Of a DNA stretch of 64,000 nt, positions 41,572 through 48,700 are shown in pieces. Position 1 is the stretch's first letter. Each line of letters starts with the position of its first letter. A model generated the notes under the pieces. That model worked only from the letters and a program-made list of their open reading frames with translations, was not told the origin of the DNA and made no database searches. The translations under genes and the position numbers were made by a program. The stretch is from Candidatus Methanoplasma sp. (GTDB lineage: Archaea; Thermoplasmatota; Thermoplasmata; Methanomassiliicoccales; Methanomethylophilaceae): contig JAIRPP010000008.1 in the NCBI GenBank assembly GCA_031256955.1, positions 272,001 to 336,000 on the forward strand, written 5' to 3'.

Positions 41572-41892
41572 TCAGAGCCCCTTCTTCGCCTTGTCCTGCG
41601 CCCTCTTCATGCGGGCCTTCGCGTCGAAGCCCGTCGCCTTCTCCGCGAACGCGTTGAGCCTCCTCTTGCTGTCGAGGATCTCGTCGTCCCCCATCTCCCC
41701 CTGCCTGTTGGCGGTGGAGATCTCCATCCTGTCCTTGGACGCCACCCTCACCTCTATCCTCGCCAGCACCCCGTAGGACGAGACCAGCGCCTCGCCCTCC
41801 CTGGAGACGTTGCCGAAGGTCTCCGCCATCAGCTTCTCCAGCAGGTCGCCGTCTATGTTCTTGAACCAGCCCTTCTTTATGTCGTAGTCCAT
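41572..41892 (-). CDS. DUF5611-like small protein
   Basis: A 106-residue protein. SYGVLARIEVRVASKDRMEI, DDEILDSKRRLNAF and ATGFDAKARMKRAQDK resemble the archaeal DUF5611 family as I remember it, found mostly in methanogens. No enzymatic motif is visible and the function is unknown. It follows RaSEA by 4 bp on the same strand, so the two are likely co-transcribed. A G-run and a GC-rich hairpin with a short T-run follow its stop. Confidence 0.6.
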   Translation of the reverse strand: MDYDIKKGWFKNIDGDLLEKLMAETFGNVSREGEALVSSYGVLARIEVRVASKDRMEISTANRQGEMGDDEILDSKRRLNAFAEKATGFDAKARMKRAQDKAKKGL

Positions 41893-41896
41893 CCTA

Positions 41897-42895
41897 TCAC
41901 ATCCTCATCATAAGATCGTTGAACATCCCGCGGTCCAGGTCGGACGGCGTCCCCAACAGGGACTCCGCCCTCATGTACGATTCCCACGCCGCCCTGCACC
42001 CGCACGGCGCGGGCGCGTCCAGGTCGCGCGGGTCCTGCGTGAACGAGAACCTCTCCACCGCGGCCAGCGCGGCCGCGTCGCACGCGCCGCAGTTGTGGGC
42101 CCCCCTGGCGGACCCTCCGCCGGACGGGGACGACATCACCCTGGCGCGCACCGTCCCCGACATCCTCCTCATGGCCTCGATCAGGGACCATATCCACGGC
42201 GGCCTCAGCTCGCCCTGGGACCAGAGCCTCTCCGCCCTGGTGGCCCTCTGCACGTTGAGCGGGTTGACGGATATCTCGTCGGAGAACTCGTCCGCGAACG
42301 CGGCCGACGAGACCGCGTCCTCTATCGCCCGCGATTCCGTCATGAACGGGGGCTTCAGCATCACGTAGGTGCGGACCGAGAGGCCCGCGCCCTTGACCGC
42401 CAGGGCCGCGCGGCGGCAGTCCCCGGGCCCGAAGCCCTTCCCTATGGACCTCTCCAGGACCTCCGGGTCGGAGCTCTCCAGCCCGAACGCCACGGTGGCG
42501 TTGCGGGGGAGGGACGCGACCGCCTCGGCCGTCACGAACTCGGGGCGGCTCTCGAACAGCAGGCGCTCGCACCCCGCGAACTCGGAGAATATCCTCTCGC
42601 GCACCGCGAGGGGTATCTCCGCCTCGTCCAGGAAGCTCCCGGACGTGTATATCTTGACGAACGGCTCGCCGGCGTACCGGGACAGGACCTCGCCGATCTG
42701 CGCGCTCAGGTCGCCCTCGGTCACCCCGCGGACCGACGCCCTGCCGTATCCGCACATGGAGCAGCCCCCCTTCTTCGCCCAGGCGCACCCGTCCGTCCTG
42801 AGTATGGCGACCATGGCGTCGACGGGGGCCCCTCCGGACATGTCCCTCTCCTTCCAGACGGCCTCCGGCCTGTCCGGCGACGGCGCCTCCCTCAT
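41897..42895 (-). CDS. Archaeosine biosynthesis radical SAM protein RaSEA
   Basis: A 332-residue Elp3-like radical SAM enzyme. The cluster-binding cysteines lie in ILRTDGCAWAKKGGCSMCGYG near residue 37, matching the pattern of RaSEA/TIGR01210 proteins. VKIYTSGSFLDEAEIP and FESRPEFVT follow, and more cysteines lie near the C-terminus (HNCGACDAAAL, CGCRAAW). With ArcS, RaSEA turns preQ0-lysine at tRNA position 15 into archaeosine; no arcS gene is visible here. Family assignment is from remembered motifs. Confidence 0.8.
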   Translation of the reverse strand: MREAPSPDRPEAVWKERDMSGGAPVDAMVAILRTDGCAWAKKGGCSMCGYGRASVRGVTEGDLSAQIGEVLSRYAGEPFVKIYTSGSFLDEAEIPLAVRERIFSEFAGCERLLFESRPEFVTAEAVASLPRNATVAFGLESSDPEVLERSIGKGFGPGDCRRAALAVKGAGLSVRTYVMLKPPFMTESRAIEDAVSSAAFADEFSDEISVNPLNVQRATRAERLWSQGELRPPWIWSLIEAMRRMSGTVRARVMSSPSGGGSARGAHNCGACDAAALAAVERFSFTQDPRDLDAPAPCGCRAAWESYMRAESLLGTPSDLDRGMFNDLMMRM

Positions 42896-43045
42896 CGCCG
42901 GCTCACGCCCCGGCGGGTGGGGCCGCGGGCCCCCGTGTCGCGATCGTTTTTCATCATAGCATGAGCTCCGGCGCCAAGCACGCCCCCTTCCAGATATTTA
43001 AGAAATATTAATAAAGTACTGTCCAATGGAGACTGCGGGCATATC

Positions 43046-44392
43046 ATGGCTCTCAGAATAATTGTGATCGGGTCCGGCGCGGCCGGGATGACCGCCGCGT
43101 CCGCCGCCAGGAGCGCGGACCCCGCGGCCGAGATAACGCTGTTCACCGAGGACGAGCACGTCTCGTACTCCCCCTGCGTCATACCGTGGGCTATAGAGGG
43201 CAAAGTCTCTTGGGAGGGCATGGTCATGCACGCCCCCGAATACTACGCCAGGGAGAGGAACATAAAGATATTCACGAAGACGGCCGCGACCGTGGACGGC
43301 GACGCGAAGAAGGTGTCCGCCGGCGGGAGGGAATACGAGTACGACTCCCTCGTCATAGCCGCGGGGAGCAAGCCGTTCCTGCCCCCGATACCCGGGGCGG
43401 GCCTGGACGGCGTGTTCACCGTCAAGACCGTCGGCGACGGGAAGCGCATCCAGAAGGCCGTCGGCTCCACCGACCGCGTCGCCATAGCCGGCGCCGGGGT
43501 CATAGGGCTGGAGATCGCCGCCGGGCTCGCGGGGATGGGCAAGAAGGTCACCGTCATCGAGATGATGGACCAGGCGATACCGCGCATAGCCGACAGGGAC
43601 ATGGCCGACCCGGTGCAGAGGCGCCTGGAGGAGATGGGCGTGGAGTTCGCGATGAGCGCCCCGGTGCAGAGCGTGTCGGGGGAGGGCTCGGTCTCCGGGA
43701 TCGTCGCGGGCGGGCGTGAATACCCGTGCGGGGCGGTCATATTCGCGACCGGCGTCAGGGCGTGCCTGGACATACCGAAGGCGATGGGGCTCGACATAGG
43801 GATCCTGGGCGGGGTGGCGGTGTCGCCGACCCTGCAGCCGTATAAGAAGGGGCGCCTGGTGCCCGGGGTCTACCTGGCGGGGGACCTCGTCCAGTGCGAG
43901 TCGGCCGCCGTCCCCGGGCCTACCATGAGCCAGCTCGGGTCCACCGCGGTGAGGCAGGGGGCGGTGGCCGGCAGGAACGCCGCGGGCGGGCGGGAGACGT
44001 TCGGGCCCGTCGCCAGCCCATGGGTGAGCGTCATAGGCGGGAAGCACATCGCGGGCGCGGGGATCTCCACCGGCCTGGCGTCCTGGTACGGGGTCGACGT
44101 CGTCTCGGGCAAGGCGACGGGGCTGACCAGGGCGAGGTACTACCCGGGGGCTGGCGAGCTCACGGTCAAGGTGCTGGCGGAGCGCTCGTCCCGCAGGATA
44201 ATAGGGGCGCAGATACTGGCGGACGAGGACGCCACGGGGCGCATAGACTGGCTGGCGTCCGCCATAGCGGCGGGGGCGTCCGCGGACGGGTTCCTGGCGC
44301 GCTCGGAGAACGCGTACTGCCCCCCGACCTCCATGGTCAGGGACGTGGTCGTGTCCGCCGTGGAGGACCTCGTCGCGAACCTGGGCGCGTGA
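43046..44392 (+). CDS. FAD/NAD-dependent disulfide reductase (CoA-disulfide reductase/NADH oxidase-like)
   Basis: A 448-residue pyridine-nucleotide disulfide oxidoreductase. The FAD motif IGSGAAGMTAASAARS opens the protein. A single redox cysteine lies in SYSPCVIPWAIEG near residue 43, as in CoA-disulfide reductases and NADH oxidases. The second Rossmann motif is AIAGAGVIGLEIAAGLAG near residue 148. YLAGDLVQCE (FAD) near residue 278 and a C-terminal dimerisation domain follow. It probably reduces a low-molecular-weight disulfide, polysulfide or oxygen; the sequence does not say which. AT-rich TATA-like sequence precedes it. Confidence 0.85.
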   Translation: MALRIIVIGSGAAGMTAASAARSADPAAEITLFTEDEHVSYSPCVIPWAIEGKVSWEGMVMHAPEYYARERNIKIFTKTAATVDGDAKKVSAGGREYEYDSLVIAAGSKPFLPPIPGAGLDGVFTVKTVGDGKRIQKAVGSTDRVAIAGAGVIGLEIAAGLAGMGKKVTVIEMMDQAIPRIADRDMADPVQRRLEEMGVEFAMSAPVQSVSGEGSVSGIVAGGREYPCGAVIFATGVRACLDIPKAMGLDIGILGGVAVSPTLQPYKKGRLVPGVYLAGDLVQCESAAVPGPTMSQLGSTAVRQGAVAGRNAAGGRETFGPVASPWVSVIGGKHIAGAGISTGLASWYGVDVVSGKATGLTRARYYPGAGELTVKVLAERSSRRIIGAQILADEDATGRIDWLASAIAAGASADGFLARSENAYCPPTSMVRDVVVSAVEDLVANLGA

Positions 44393-44396
44393 TAGG

Positions 44397-45158
44397 ATGA
44401 ACTTCCAGGAATACAGGAGGATATACGACGGGCTGAGGCAGCCCGGGGACATAGACCGCCTCGTGGGCGACGGGTACGACAGGAGGCTGGTGGAGACGCT
44501 GTTCACGCAGAAGATGAGCAGGGACGTCAAGAAGAGGTACCACGCCGTCAAGAACCATACGGGGAAGATGCTGAGGGAATGGAGGAAGGGCAAGACCCTC
44601 ATGGAGATAGCGAACCACTACGCCTTCCCGCCGATCCTGACGGCCATGTTCATCTTCCAGGAGGACGGGACCACCAGGAAGCAGTTCTGGGAGTACATAA
44701 GGGAGCCGGAGCTGCTGGAGAGCGCCGAGACGGCGGACGAGGTGAGGGACGTCGTGAAGAACGACTACGTCTACTCCCCGTGGGCCAACGACCTGCAGAA
44801 GGAGCGGGGGATCTGGGGGGAGGAGCTGCTCCAGGGGTGGCTGGACTCCCAGGGGATAGGATACAAGACGGAGAAGGACCTCCGCGGCGGGGAGGGGCAG
44901 AAGACCCCCGACTGCCTCCTGGACGAGCCGATGGCCTACGACGGCAGGAAGATCTGCTGGGTCGAGAGCAAGGCGTCGTTCGGGGACAACGTCGAGTTCA
45001 GGTTCAACAGCAGGAAGCAGCTGATCCCGTACACCAAGCTGTTCGGCCCGGGCGTGGTCGTCTACTGGACCGGGTGCCTGGAGGACCTGGAGACCCCGGA
45101 GGGCGTATACGTGGCGGACATGTCCATACTGGACAAGAGGCTCGGGAAGATCGAGTGA
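44397..45158 (+). CDS. TPD-domain nuclease-like protein (CDIN1/C15orf41-like)
   Basis: A 253-residue protein. The N-terminal half is helical, with an HTH-like GKMLREWRKGKTLMEIANHYAFPP segment. The C-terminal half is a restriction-endonuclease-like fold: EELLQGWLDSQGIGYKTEKDL, the KTPDCLLDEP signature (TPD) near residue 163 and WVESKASFGDN near residue 187 supply the Asp, Glu and Lys of a PD-(D/E)xK-type site. The human relative CDIN1 is linked to dyserythropoietic anaemia. A nuclease role is likely; the substrate is unknown. It is 4 bp after the reductase gene. Confidence 0.75.
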   Translation: MNFQEYRRIYDGLRQPGDIDRLVGDGYDRRLVETLFTQKMSRDVKKRYHAVKNHTGKMLREWRKGKTLMEIANHYAFPPILTAMFIFQEDGTTRKQFWEYIREPELLESAETADEVRDVVKNDYVYSPWANDLQKERGIWGEELLQGWLDSQGIGYKTEKDLRGGEGQKTPDCLLDEPMAYDGRKICWVESKASFGDNVEFRFNSRKQLIPYTKLFGPGVVVYWTGCLEDLETPEGVYVADMSILDKRLGKIE

Positions 45159-45194
45159 GCGGGCGGCGCGGGCCCCCGCGCGCGCCCGGCCGGG

Positions 45195-46085
45195 TCAGCC
45201 CGACCCGGCCTCTCTGCGGATCTCGCCCATGGTGGCGGTCCTCTCCGCGAACGCGTTGTGCTTGTGGATGGATTCCTCGGACTCGCTCTCCACCCTGACC
45301 TCCACGTCGTCCGGCAGGCCCGGGCACTCCGACGCGAGCGACTTCAGCACATGGCGCACCACGTCCTCCACGAACTTGGGGTTGGAGTGGGCGTTTATGA
45401 CGACCTTGCCCTCGTCGTCCCTCTTCAGGAGCTCGTAGGTGGGGGACGAGAACGACCTCTCCACCAGGTCTATCAGGTCGTCCGCCTCCACGTCCACGGA
45501 CTCGTCCATGGACAGCGTCAGCCTGCAGACGTTCCTCTGGTTGTGCGACATCACCGGCGGGTCCGCGGCGCACGACAGCATCTCCCTCACGGTCTGCTGG
45601 GCGCACGGGCAGGCGGTCATCCCTATGGCGTCCACCCCTATGGACTTCCTGACGGGGGATCCCCTGGCGACGCGCCCCGCCCCGCGGAGGACGTACGCCT
45701 CCAGGGTCTCGCGGCCGAAAGGGGTCCTGCTCTGCTTGAAGTAGTCGGCCCTTATGTCGACGTCGGCGGTCAGGGCGTACTCGTGGTGCTCCAGGAGCTT
45801 CCCGCATATGTCCGCCGCGACGTTCTCCAGCCCGGACACCGGGCGGGAGAGGCTCTCCTCCAGGACCGCGGTGAGGACCTCCACGTTGCGAGACAGGTGC
45901 GACCCCTTCTGGGCCGCCGGCAGGTCCACCGACAGGTCGATGGTGCAGTTCAGCGCGCCGTTGAGCGCGCCGTTGACCCCGTCCCTCCTGACCAGGATCG
46001 GCTTGCGGACGCCTTTCACGCCGACCTTGGTCAGCTTGAAGCCGGTCTCGCCTTTTTTGTATTGGACGTCGCACTTGAGCGTCAT
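45195..46085 (-). CDS. mptA: GTP cyclohydrolase MptA (type IV)
   Basis: A 296-residue iron-dependent GTP cyclohydrolase of the FolE2/MptA family. It makes 7,8-dihydroneopterin 2',3'-cyclic phosphate, the first step toward tetrahydromethanopterin-type C1 carriers. GVDAIGMTACPCAQQ with the metal cysteine, MSHNQRNVCRLTL and the C-terminal SIHKHNAFAERTATMGEI are diagnostic. A TTTTAAAC box 26 bp upstream suggests a leaderless start. Divergent from rnhB. Confidence 0.92.
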   Translation of the reverse strand: MTLKCDVQYKKGETGFKLTKVGVKGVRKPILVRRDGVNGALNGALNCTIDLSVDLPAAQKGSHLSRNVEVLTAVLEESLSRPVSGLENVAADICGKLLEHHEYALTADVDIRADYFKQSRTPFGRETLEAYVLRGAGRVARGSPVRKSIGVDAIGMTACPCAQQTVREMLSCAADPPVMSHNQRNVCRLTLSMDESVDVEADDLIDLVERSFSSPTYELLKRDDEGKVVINAHSNPKFVEDVVRHVLKSLASECPGLPDDVEVRVESESEESIHKHNAFAERTATMGEIRREAGSG

Positions 46086-46106
46086 GATGGCTCGTCAATG
46101 CTCTCA

Positions 46107-46115
46107 TTGTTTAAA
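46107..46115 (-). promoter_or_regulatory. TATA box of mptA
   Basis: Minus-strand CTTTTAAAC centred about 26 bp from the mptA ATG. Confidence 0.5.
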
Positions 46116-46192
46116 AGAGAGGGCCCCGGGGCGGGGGATGGCCCCTTCGGGGCCGCGCAAACCTATTAACCGCGCCGGCGATGGGATGGCCG

Positions 46193-46828
46193 ATGATGTG
46201 CGGGCTGGACGAGGCGGGCAGGGGATCCGTCATGGGGCCGCTGGTGGTCGGGGCCGTGTTCGCGGAATCCGACGACGGGCTCAGGGAGATGGGCGCGAGG
46301 GACTCCAAGAAGCTGACCCCGAAGGCGCGCGCCAGGCTCTACGGCGAGATCACCTCCGGATACGAATGGAGGGTGGTGGTCGCCTCCGCGGCCGAGATAG
46401 ACGCGAGGATGGGGCTCGCGTCCCTGAACGACATAGAGGCGGACATGTTCGCCGAGGCCGCCTCGGGGTCCGGCGCGGACGTCGTGTACGCGGACTGCCC
46501 GGACGTGAACGAGGACAGGTTCTCCAGGGCCATGACGGCCAGGCTCGGGGTCAGGACGGTGGCGGAGCACGGCGCGGACGACTCCCGCCCCATAGTGTCC
46601 GCCGCGTCCATCGTGGCCAAGGTCACCAGGGACCGCATGATGGCGGAGATCTGGGAGGAGCTGGGGGCGGACGCCGGCAGCGGGTATCCCGGAGACGCGC
46701 GCACCATGGGGTTCATAGAAAAATGGATAAGAGAGCACGGGAGTGCGCCAGAGCATGCGCGCCGCTCCTGGGAGCCCGTGAGGCGCCTCACGACGCTCTC
46801 CAAGGCTTCCAGGCTGAGCGACTGGTGA
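46193..46828 (+). CDS. rnhB: Ribonuclease HII
   Basis: A 211-residue archaeal RNase HII that nicks RNA in RNA-DNA hybrids. The first catalytic residues are in CGLDEAGRGSVMGPLVVG, then RDSKKLTPKAR, YADCPDVNED and SAASIVAKVTRDR. The ORF track begins at 46181, but ACCTATTAAC near 46161-46170 is a TATA-like element 26 bp before the ATG at 46193, and the family starts right at the GLDEAGRG strand, so I prefer 46193. It is 4 bp before the SCP2 gene. Confidence 0.92.
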   Translation: MMCGLDEAGRGSVMGPLVVGAVFAESDDGLREMGARDSKKLTPKARARLYGEITSGYEWRVVVASAAEIDARMGLASLNDIEADMFAEAASGSGADVVYADCPDVNEDRFSRAMTARLGVRTVAEHGADDSRPIVSAASIVAKVTRDRMMAEIWEELGADAGSGYPGDARTMGFIEKWIREHGSAPEHARRSWEPVRRLTTLSKASRLSDW

Positions 46829-46832
46829 TAAA

Positions 46833-47165
46833 ATGAGCATGCAGGATTCGATCCAGGTCTGGATAGACAGGTTTCAGAGCAAGGTGGACTCGGACGAGGC
46901 CCTCAGGAAGGAGCTCATGCCCCTGAAGAAGACGTTCAACATGGACCTGGGGACGGAGCATTACTCCATGAGGCTGGAAGAGGGCGGCATACGCGGCTTC
47001 GCGCCCGTCCTGGCTGACGGCGCGGACGTGACCATACGCACGACCCCCGCCTCGCTGCAGGCGCTCATGGACGGTACGCTGAGGCCCATGAAGGCGTACA
47101 TAACGAAGAAGATCTCCGTCGAAGGAAAGATACAGGACCTCCTGTTCCTCAAAAAGTTCTTCTGA
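46833..47165 (+). CDS. SCP2 sterol-carrier-like protein
   Basis: A 110-residue SCP2-fold protein. The core has FNMDLGTEHYSMRLEEGG, ADVTIRTTPASLQALMDG and the C-terminal ISVEGKIQDLLFLKKFF, typical of the family, which binds lipids or hydrophobic ligands. The ligand in archaea is unknown. Co-directional with rnhB and 4 bp from it. Its stop is directly followed by the structured non-coding region. Confidence 0.75.
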   Translation: MSMQDSIQVWIDRFQSKVDSDEALRKELMPLKKTFNMDLGTEHYSMRLEEGGIRGFAPVLADGADVTIRTTPASLQALMDGTLRPMKAYITKKISVEGKIQDLLFLKKFF

Positions 47166-47230
47166 ACCCGCCCCCCGGTTCTCTCATCTCGCCGGCAATC
47201 GTGAGATTGCCAGCGAGGCCTATGGCATTT

Positions 47231-47243
47231 GGGGGGGGGGGGG
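47231..47243 (+). repeat. G13 homopolymer in loop of unit 1
   Basis: Thirteen consecutive G in the apical loop of the first long stem. Such runs are prone to slippage and may form a G-quadruplex or be miscounted by sequencing. Confidence 0.9.
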
Positions 47244-47354
47244 TTATGCCATAGACCCGCTGACTGTGAACCTGCATGGCAGGCGTGTGAGCTCCCCGAG
47301 CCTCTCGGAGAGGGCATCTCCCTATCGGAAGATTGCCAGGAGACGGATCGCGTT

Positions 47355-47370
47355 GGGGGGGGGGGGGGGG
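47355..47370 (+). repeat. G16 homopolymer in loop of unit 2
   Basis: Sixteen consecutive G in the loop of the second long stem, at the equivalent position to the G13 run. Confidence 0.9.
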
Positions 47371-47445
47371 AAGACCAAGGCGATCCGGTCTCTCTGACTG
47401 TAATACGCCCGTCCGGCTAAGCCGCCGGGCGACGACCCCTTTCAT

Positions 47446-47488
47446 CTAGGATATAAAGGGGCTTTCGTTTCGCATTTACGAAACCTAG
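47446..47488. promoter_or_regulatory. TATA-like box within inverted repeats next to the structured element
   Basis: CTAGG at 47446 pairs with CCTAG at 47484, and GTTTCG/CGAAAC forms an inner hairpin. GATATAAAGG (47450-47459) reads as CCTTTATATC on the minus strand, which would place a minus-strand start near 47430, the edge of the structured region. It could also act on the plus strand. The rest of the gap to 47570 is AT-rich with no gene seen. Confidence 0.4.
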
Positions 47489-47574
47489 ACCAAATAAGAA
47501 GACATACTACTTAAAGTTTTGTATATCTTAGAGACGAATGCGAAAACGGCGGGACCGCGGGAACGTATGTAAAG

Positions 47575-47582
47575 TTTTTATA
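47575..47582 (+). promoter_or_regulatory. TATA box of initiator tRNA
   Basis: TTTTTATA centred 29 bp before the tRNA 5' end. Confidence 0.55.
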
Positions 47583-47607
47583 CCATATATGATTAAGCGC
47601 ATGCTAT

Positions 47608-47682
47608 AGCGAGGTAGGGTAGCCAGGATATCCCGTCGGGCTCATAACCCGGAGACCGATCGTTCAAATCGATCCCTCGCTA
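47608..47682 (+). tRNA. Initiator tRNA-Met (CAT)
   Basis: The cloverleaf is complete: acceptor AGCGAGG with CCTCGCT, anticodon arm TCGGG-CTCATAA-CCCGG with anticodon CAT, and T arm GATCG-TTCAAAT-CGATC. The discriminator is A and an encoded CCA follows (to 47685). The three consecutive G-C pairs next to the anticodon loop and the A1-U72 pair are hallmarks of archaeal and eukaryal initiator tRNAs, so I call it the initiator rather than elongator Met or Ile2. Confidence 0.9.
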
Positions 47683-47779
47683 CCACTTCTCATTCCGATC
47701 TTCTCCGAGCGCGCCGCCTCGTCGCGAGAGTGGCGGGGAACCCGCCGCCCTCGCGGGCGCATGATGGCGGCCGATGCGC

Positions 47780-48292
47780 TCAGAGCAGGCTCTTGGCCTC
47801 TTCCGGATCCATCTCCAGGGCCTTGAGCATGTACGACAGGGCCTTCTTGGCGTACGGGGCGCGGGCCTTCGGGTCCTCCATTATCTCGCCGTACGTCGCC
47901 ATGACGTTGTTGTAATATTCTATAGCGAACTCCGCGAAGAGGGTGGACTCCATCGATTCGTCGGTCTGCGCCGCCTCGTTGTACGCCTTCTCCGCCTCGT
48001 CGTACTTGTTGACGGAGATGCAGAATAGGCCGTAGGACTGGTAGTAGTCCACCACGTCCCCGTCCAGCTCTATCGCCTTGCGGTAGGATTCCATGATCTC
48101 CTCCGGGGAGACTTTCGCGCCGAACATCCCCGACGCGTAGTTCCCGCATTCGGCGCGGTAATACCAGTACTCGGCGGTCTTGGGGTCGTCCTCGGTGAGC
48201 TTCTTGAACATGGGGTACGCCTTCTTGAAGTCCCCGTCGTCCATGGCGTTCATAGCCGCCTGAAATTTCTTATCCTGCGCGTCGGTCGCCAT
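47780..48292 (-). CDS. TPR-repeat protein
   Basis: A 170-residue acidic helical protein. DGDFKKAYPMFKKLTEDDPKTAEYWYYRAEC and VNKYDEAEKAYNEAAQTDES have the alternating small/aromatic pattern of tetratricopeptide repeats; three to four repeats fit. There is no signal peptide. TPR proteins are interaction scaffolds; the partner is unknown. It is convergent with the tRNA and divergent from gatC. A GTTATATCC box lies 30-40 bp upstream. Confidence 0.75.
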   Translation of the reverse strand: MATDAQDKKFQAAMNAMDDGDFKKAYPMFKKLTEDDPKTAEYWYYRAECGNYASGMFGAKVSPEEIMESYRKAIELDGDVVDYYQSYGLFCISVNKYDEAEKAYNEAAQTDESMESTLFAEFAIEYYNNVMATYGEIMEDPKARAPYAKKALSYMLKALEMDPEEAKSLL

Positions 48293-48382
48293 AATGTATC
48301 ATGCTATCAGAGTAGGCGCGGGATATAACACTTTCTCATGCGGCGGGCGCGGCCCCGAGCGCCCCGGCCCGTGCGGGGAAGG

Positions 48383-48395
48383 GGTCAAATATAAA
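48383..48395 (+). promoter_or_regulatory. TATA box of the gatCAB operon
   Basis: GTCAAATATAAAT located about 35 bp before the gatC ATG, giving a short leader. Confidence 0.5.
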
Positions 48396-48427
48396 TCCGA
48401 ATCGCCCGATCGAGTCGCGATCAGAAC

Positions 48428-48700
48428 ATGGACCTCGAGACCGTCGCAAGAGTCGCCAGAGCCGCGCGCATATCGCTCACGGAGGAGGAGGCGGAGAGAT
48501 ACAGGAGGGACCTGACGGACATCCTGGACTACTTCAAGGTGCTTGACGAGGCCCCGGACGGATCGTCCGCGGGGGTCAACCCGGTGGAGGTGGCCGACGC
48601 CCTGAGGGACGACGAGCCCCGCGTATGCGCGGACGCGTACGCCATGCTGTCCGGCATGAAGACCTACGACGGGTACGTAAGGGGGCCCAGGCTCTCATGA
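48428..48700 (+). CDS. gatC: Asp/Glu-tRNA amidotransferase subunit GatC
   Basis: A 90-residue GatC. VARVARAARISLTEEEAERYRRDLTDILDYF at the N-terminus and VNPVEVADALRDDEPR later are characteristic. GatC stabilises the GatA-GatB complex. Its stop overlaps gatA by ATGA. First gene of a gatC-gatA-gatB operon. Confidence 0.93.
   Translation: MDLETVARVARAARISLTEEEAERYRRDLTDILDYFKVLDEAPDGSSAGVNPVEVADALRDDEPRVCADAYAMLSGMKTYDGYVRGPRLS

Larger units (their letters stand above)
47194..47431. ncRNA. Tandem three-stem structured element with G13 and G16 loops (novel candidate)
   Basis: Two copies of one layout. Unit 1 has GGCAATC-GTGA-GATTGCC (47194-47211), a long stem closed by CTATGGCAT/ATGCCATAG around TT-G13-TT (47220-47254), the word CTGACTGT (47260-47267) and a small CCTGC/GCAGG hairpin. 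Unit 2 has GGCATCT/AGATTGCC (47313-47337), a 13-bp stem GGAGACGGATCGC/GCGATCC-GTCTCT around a G16 loop, CTGACTGT (47394-47401) and CGCCCG/CGGGCG (47406-47431). The stems are kept while their sequences differ, which suggests RNA structure. The coding strand is uncertain. I recognise no known family. Confidence 0.5.

Noticed and set aside
47166-47440. RNase P RNA or SRP RNA as identity of the structured region
   Set aside because: I looked on both strands for the RNase P core (GAGGAAAGTCC-like and ACAGAA) and the SRP helix 8 motif (GGAAGG with AGCAG). Neither is present, and the two-unit layout does not fit.
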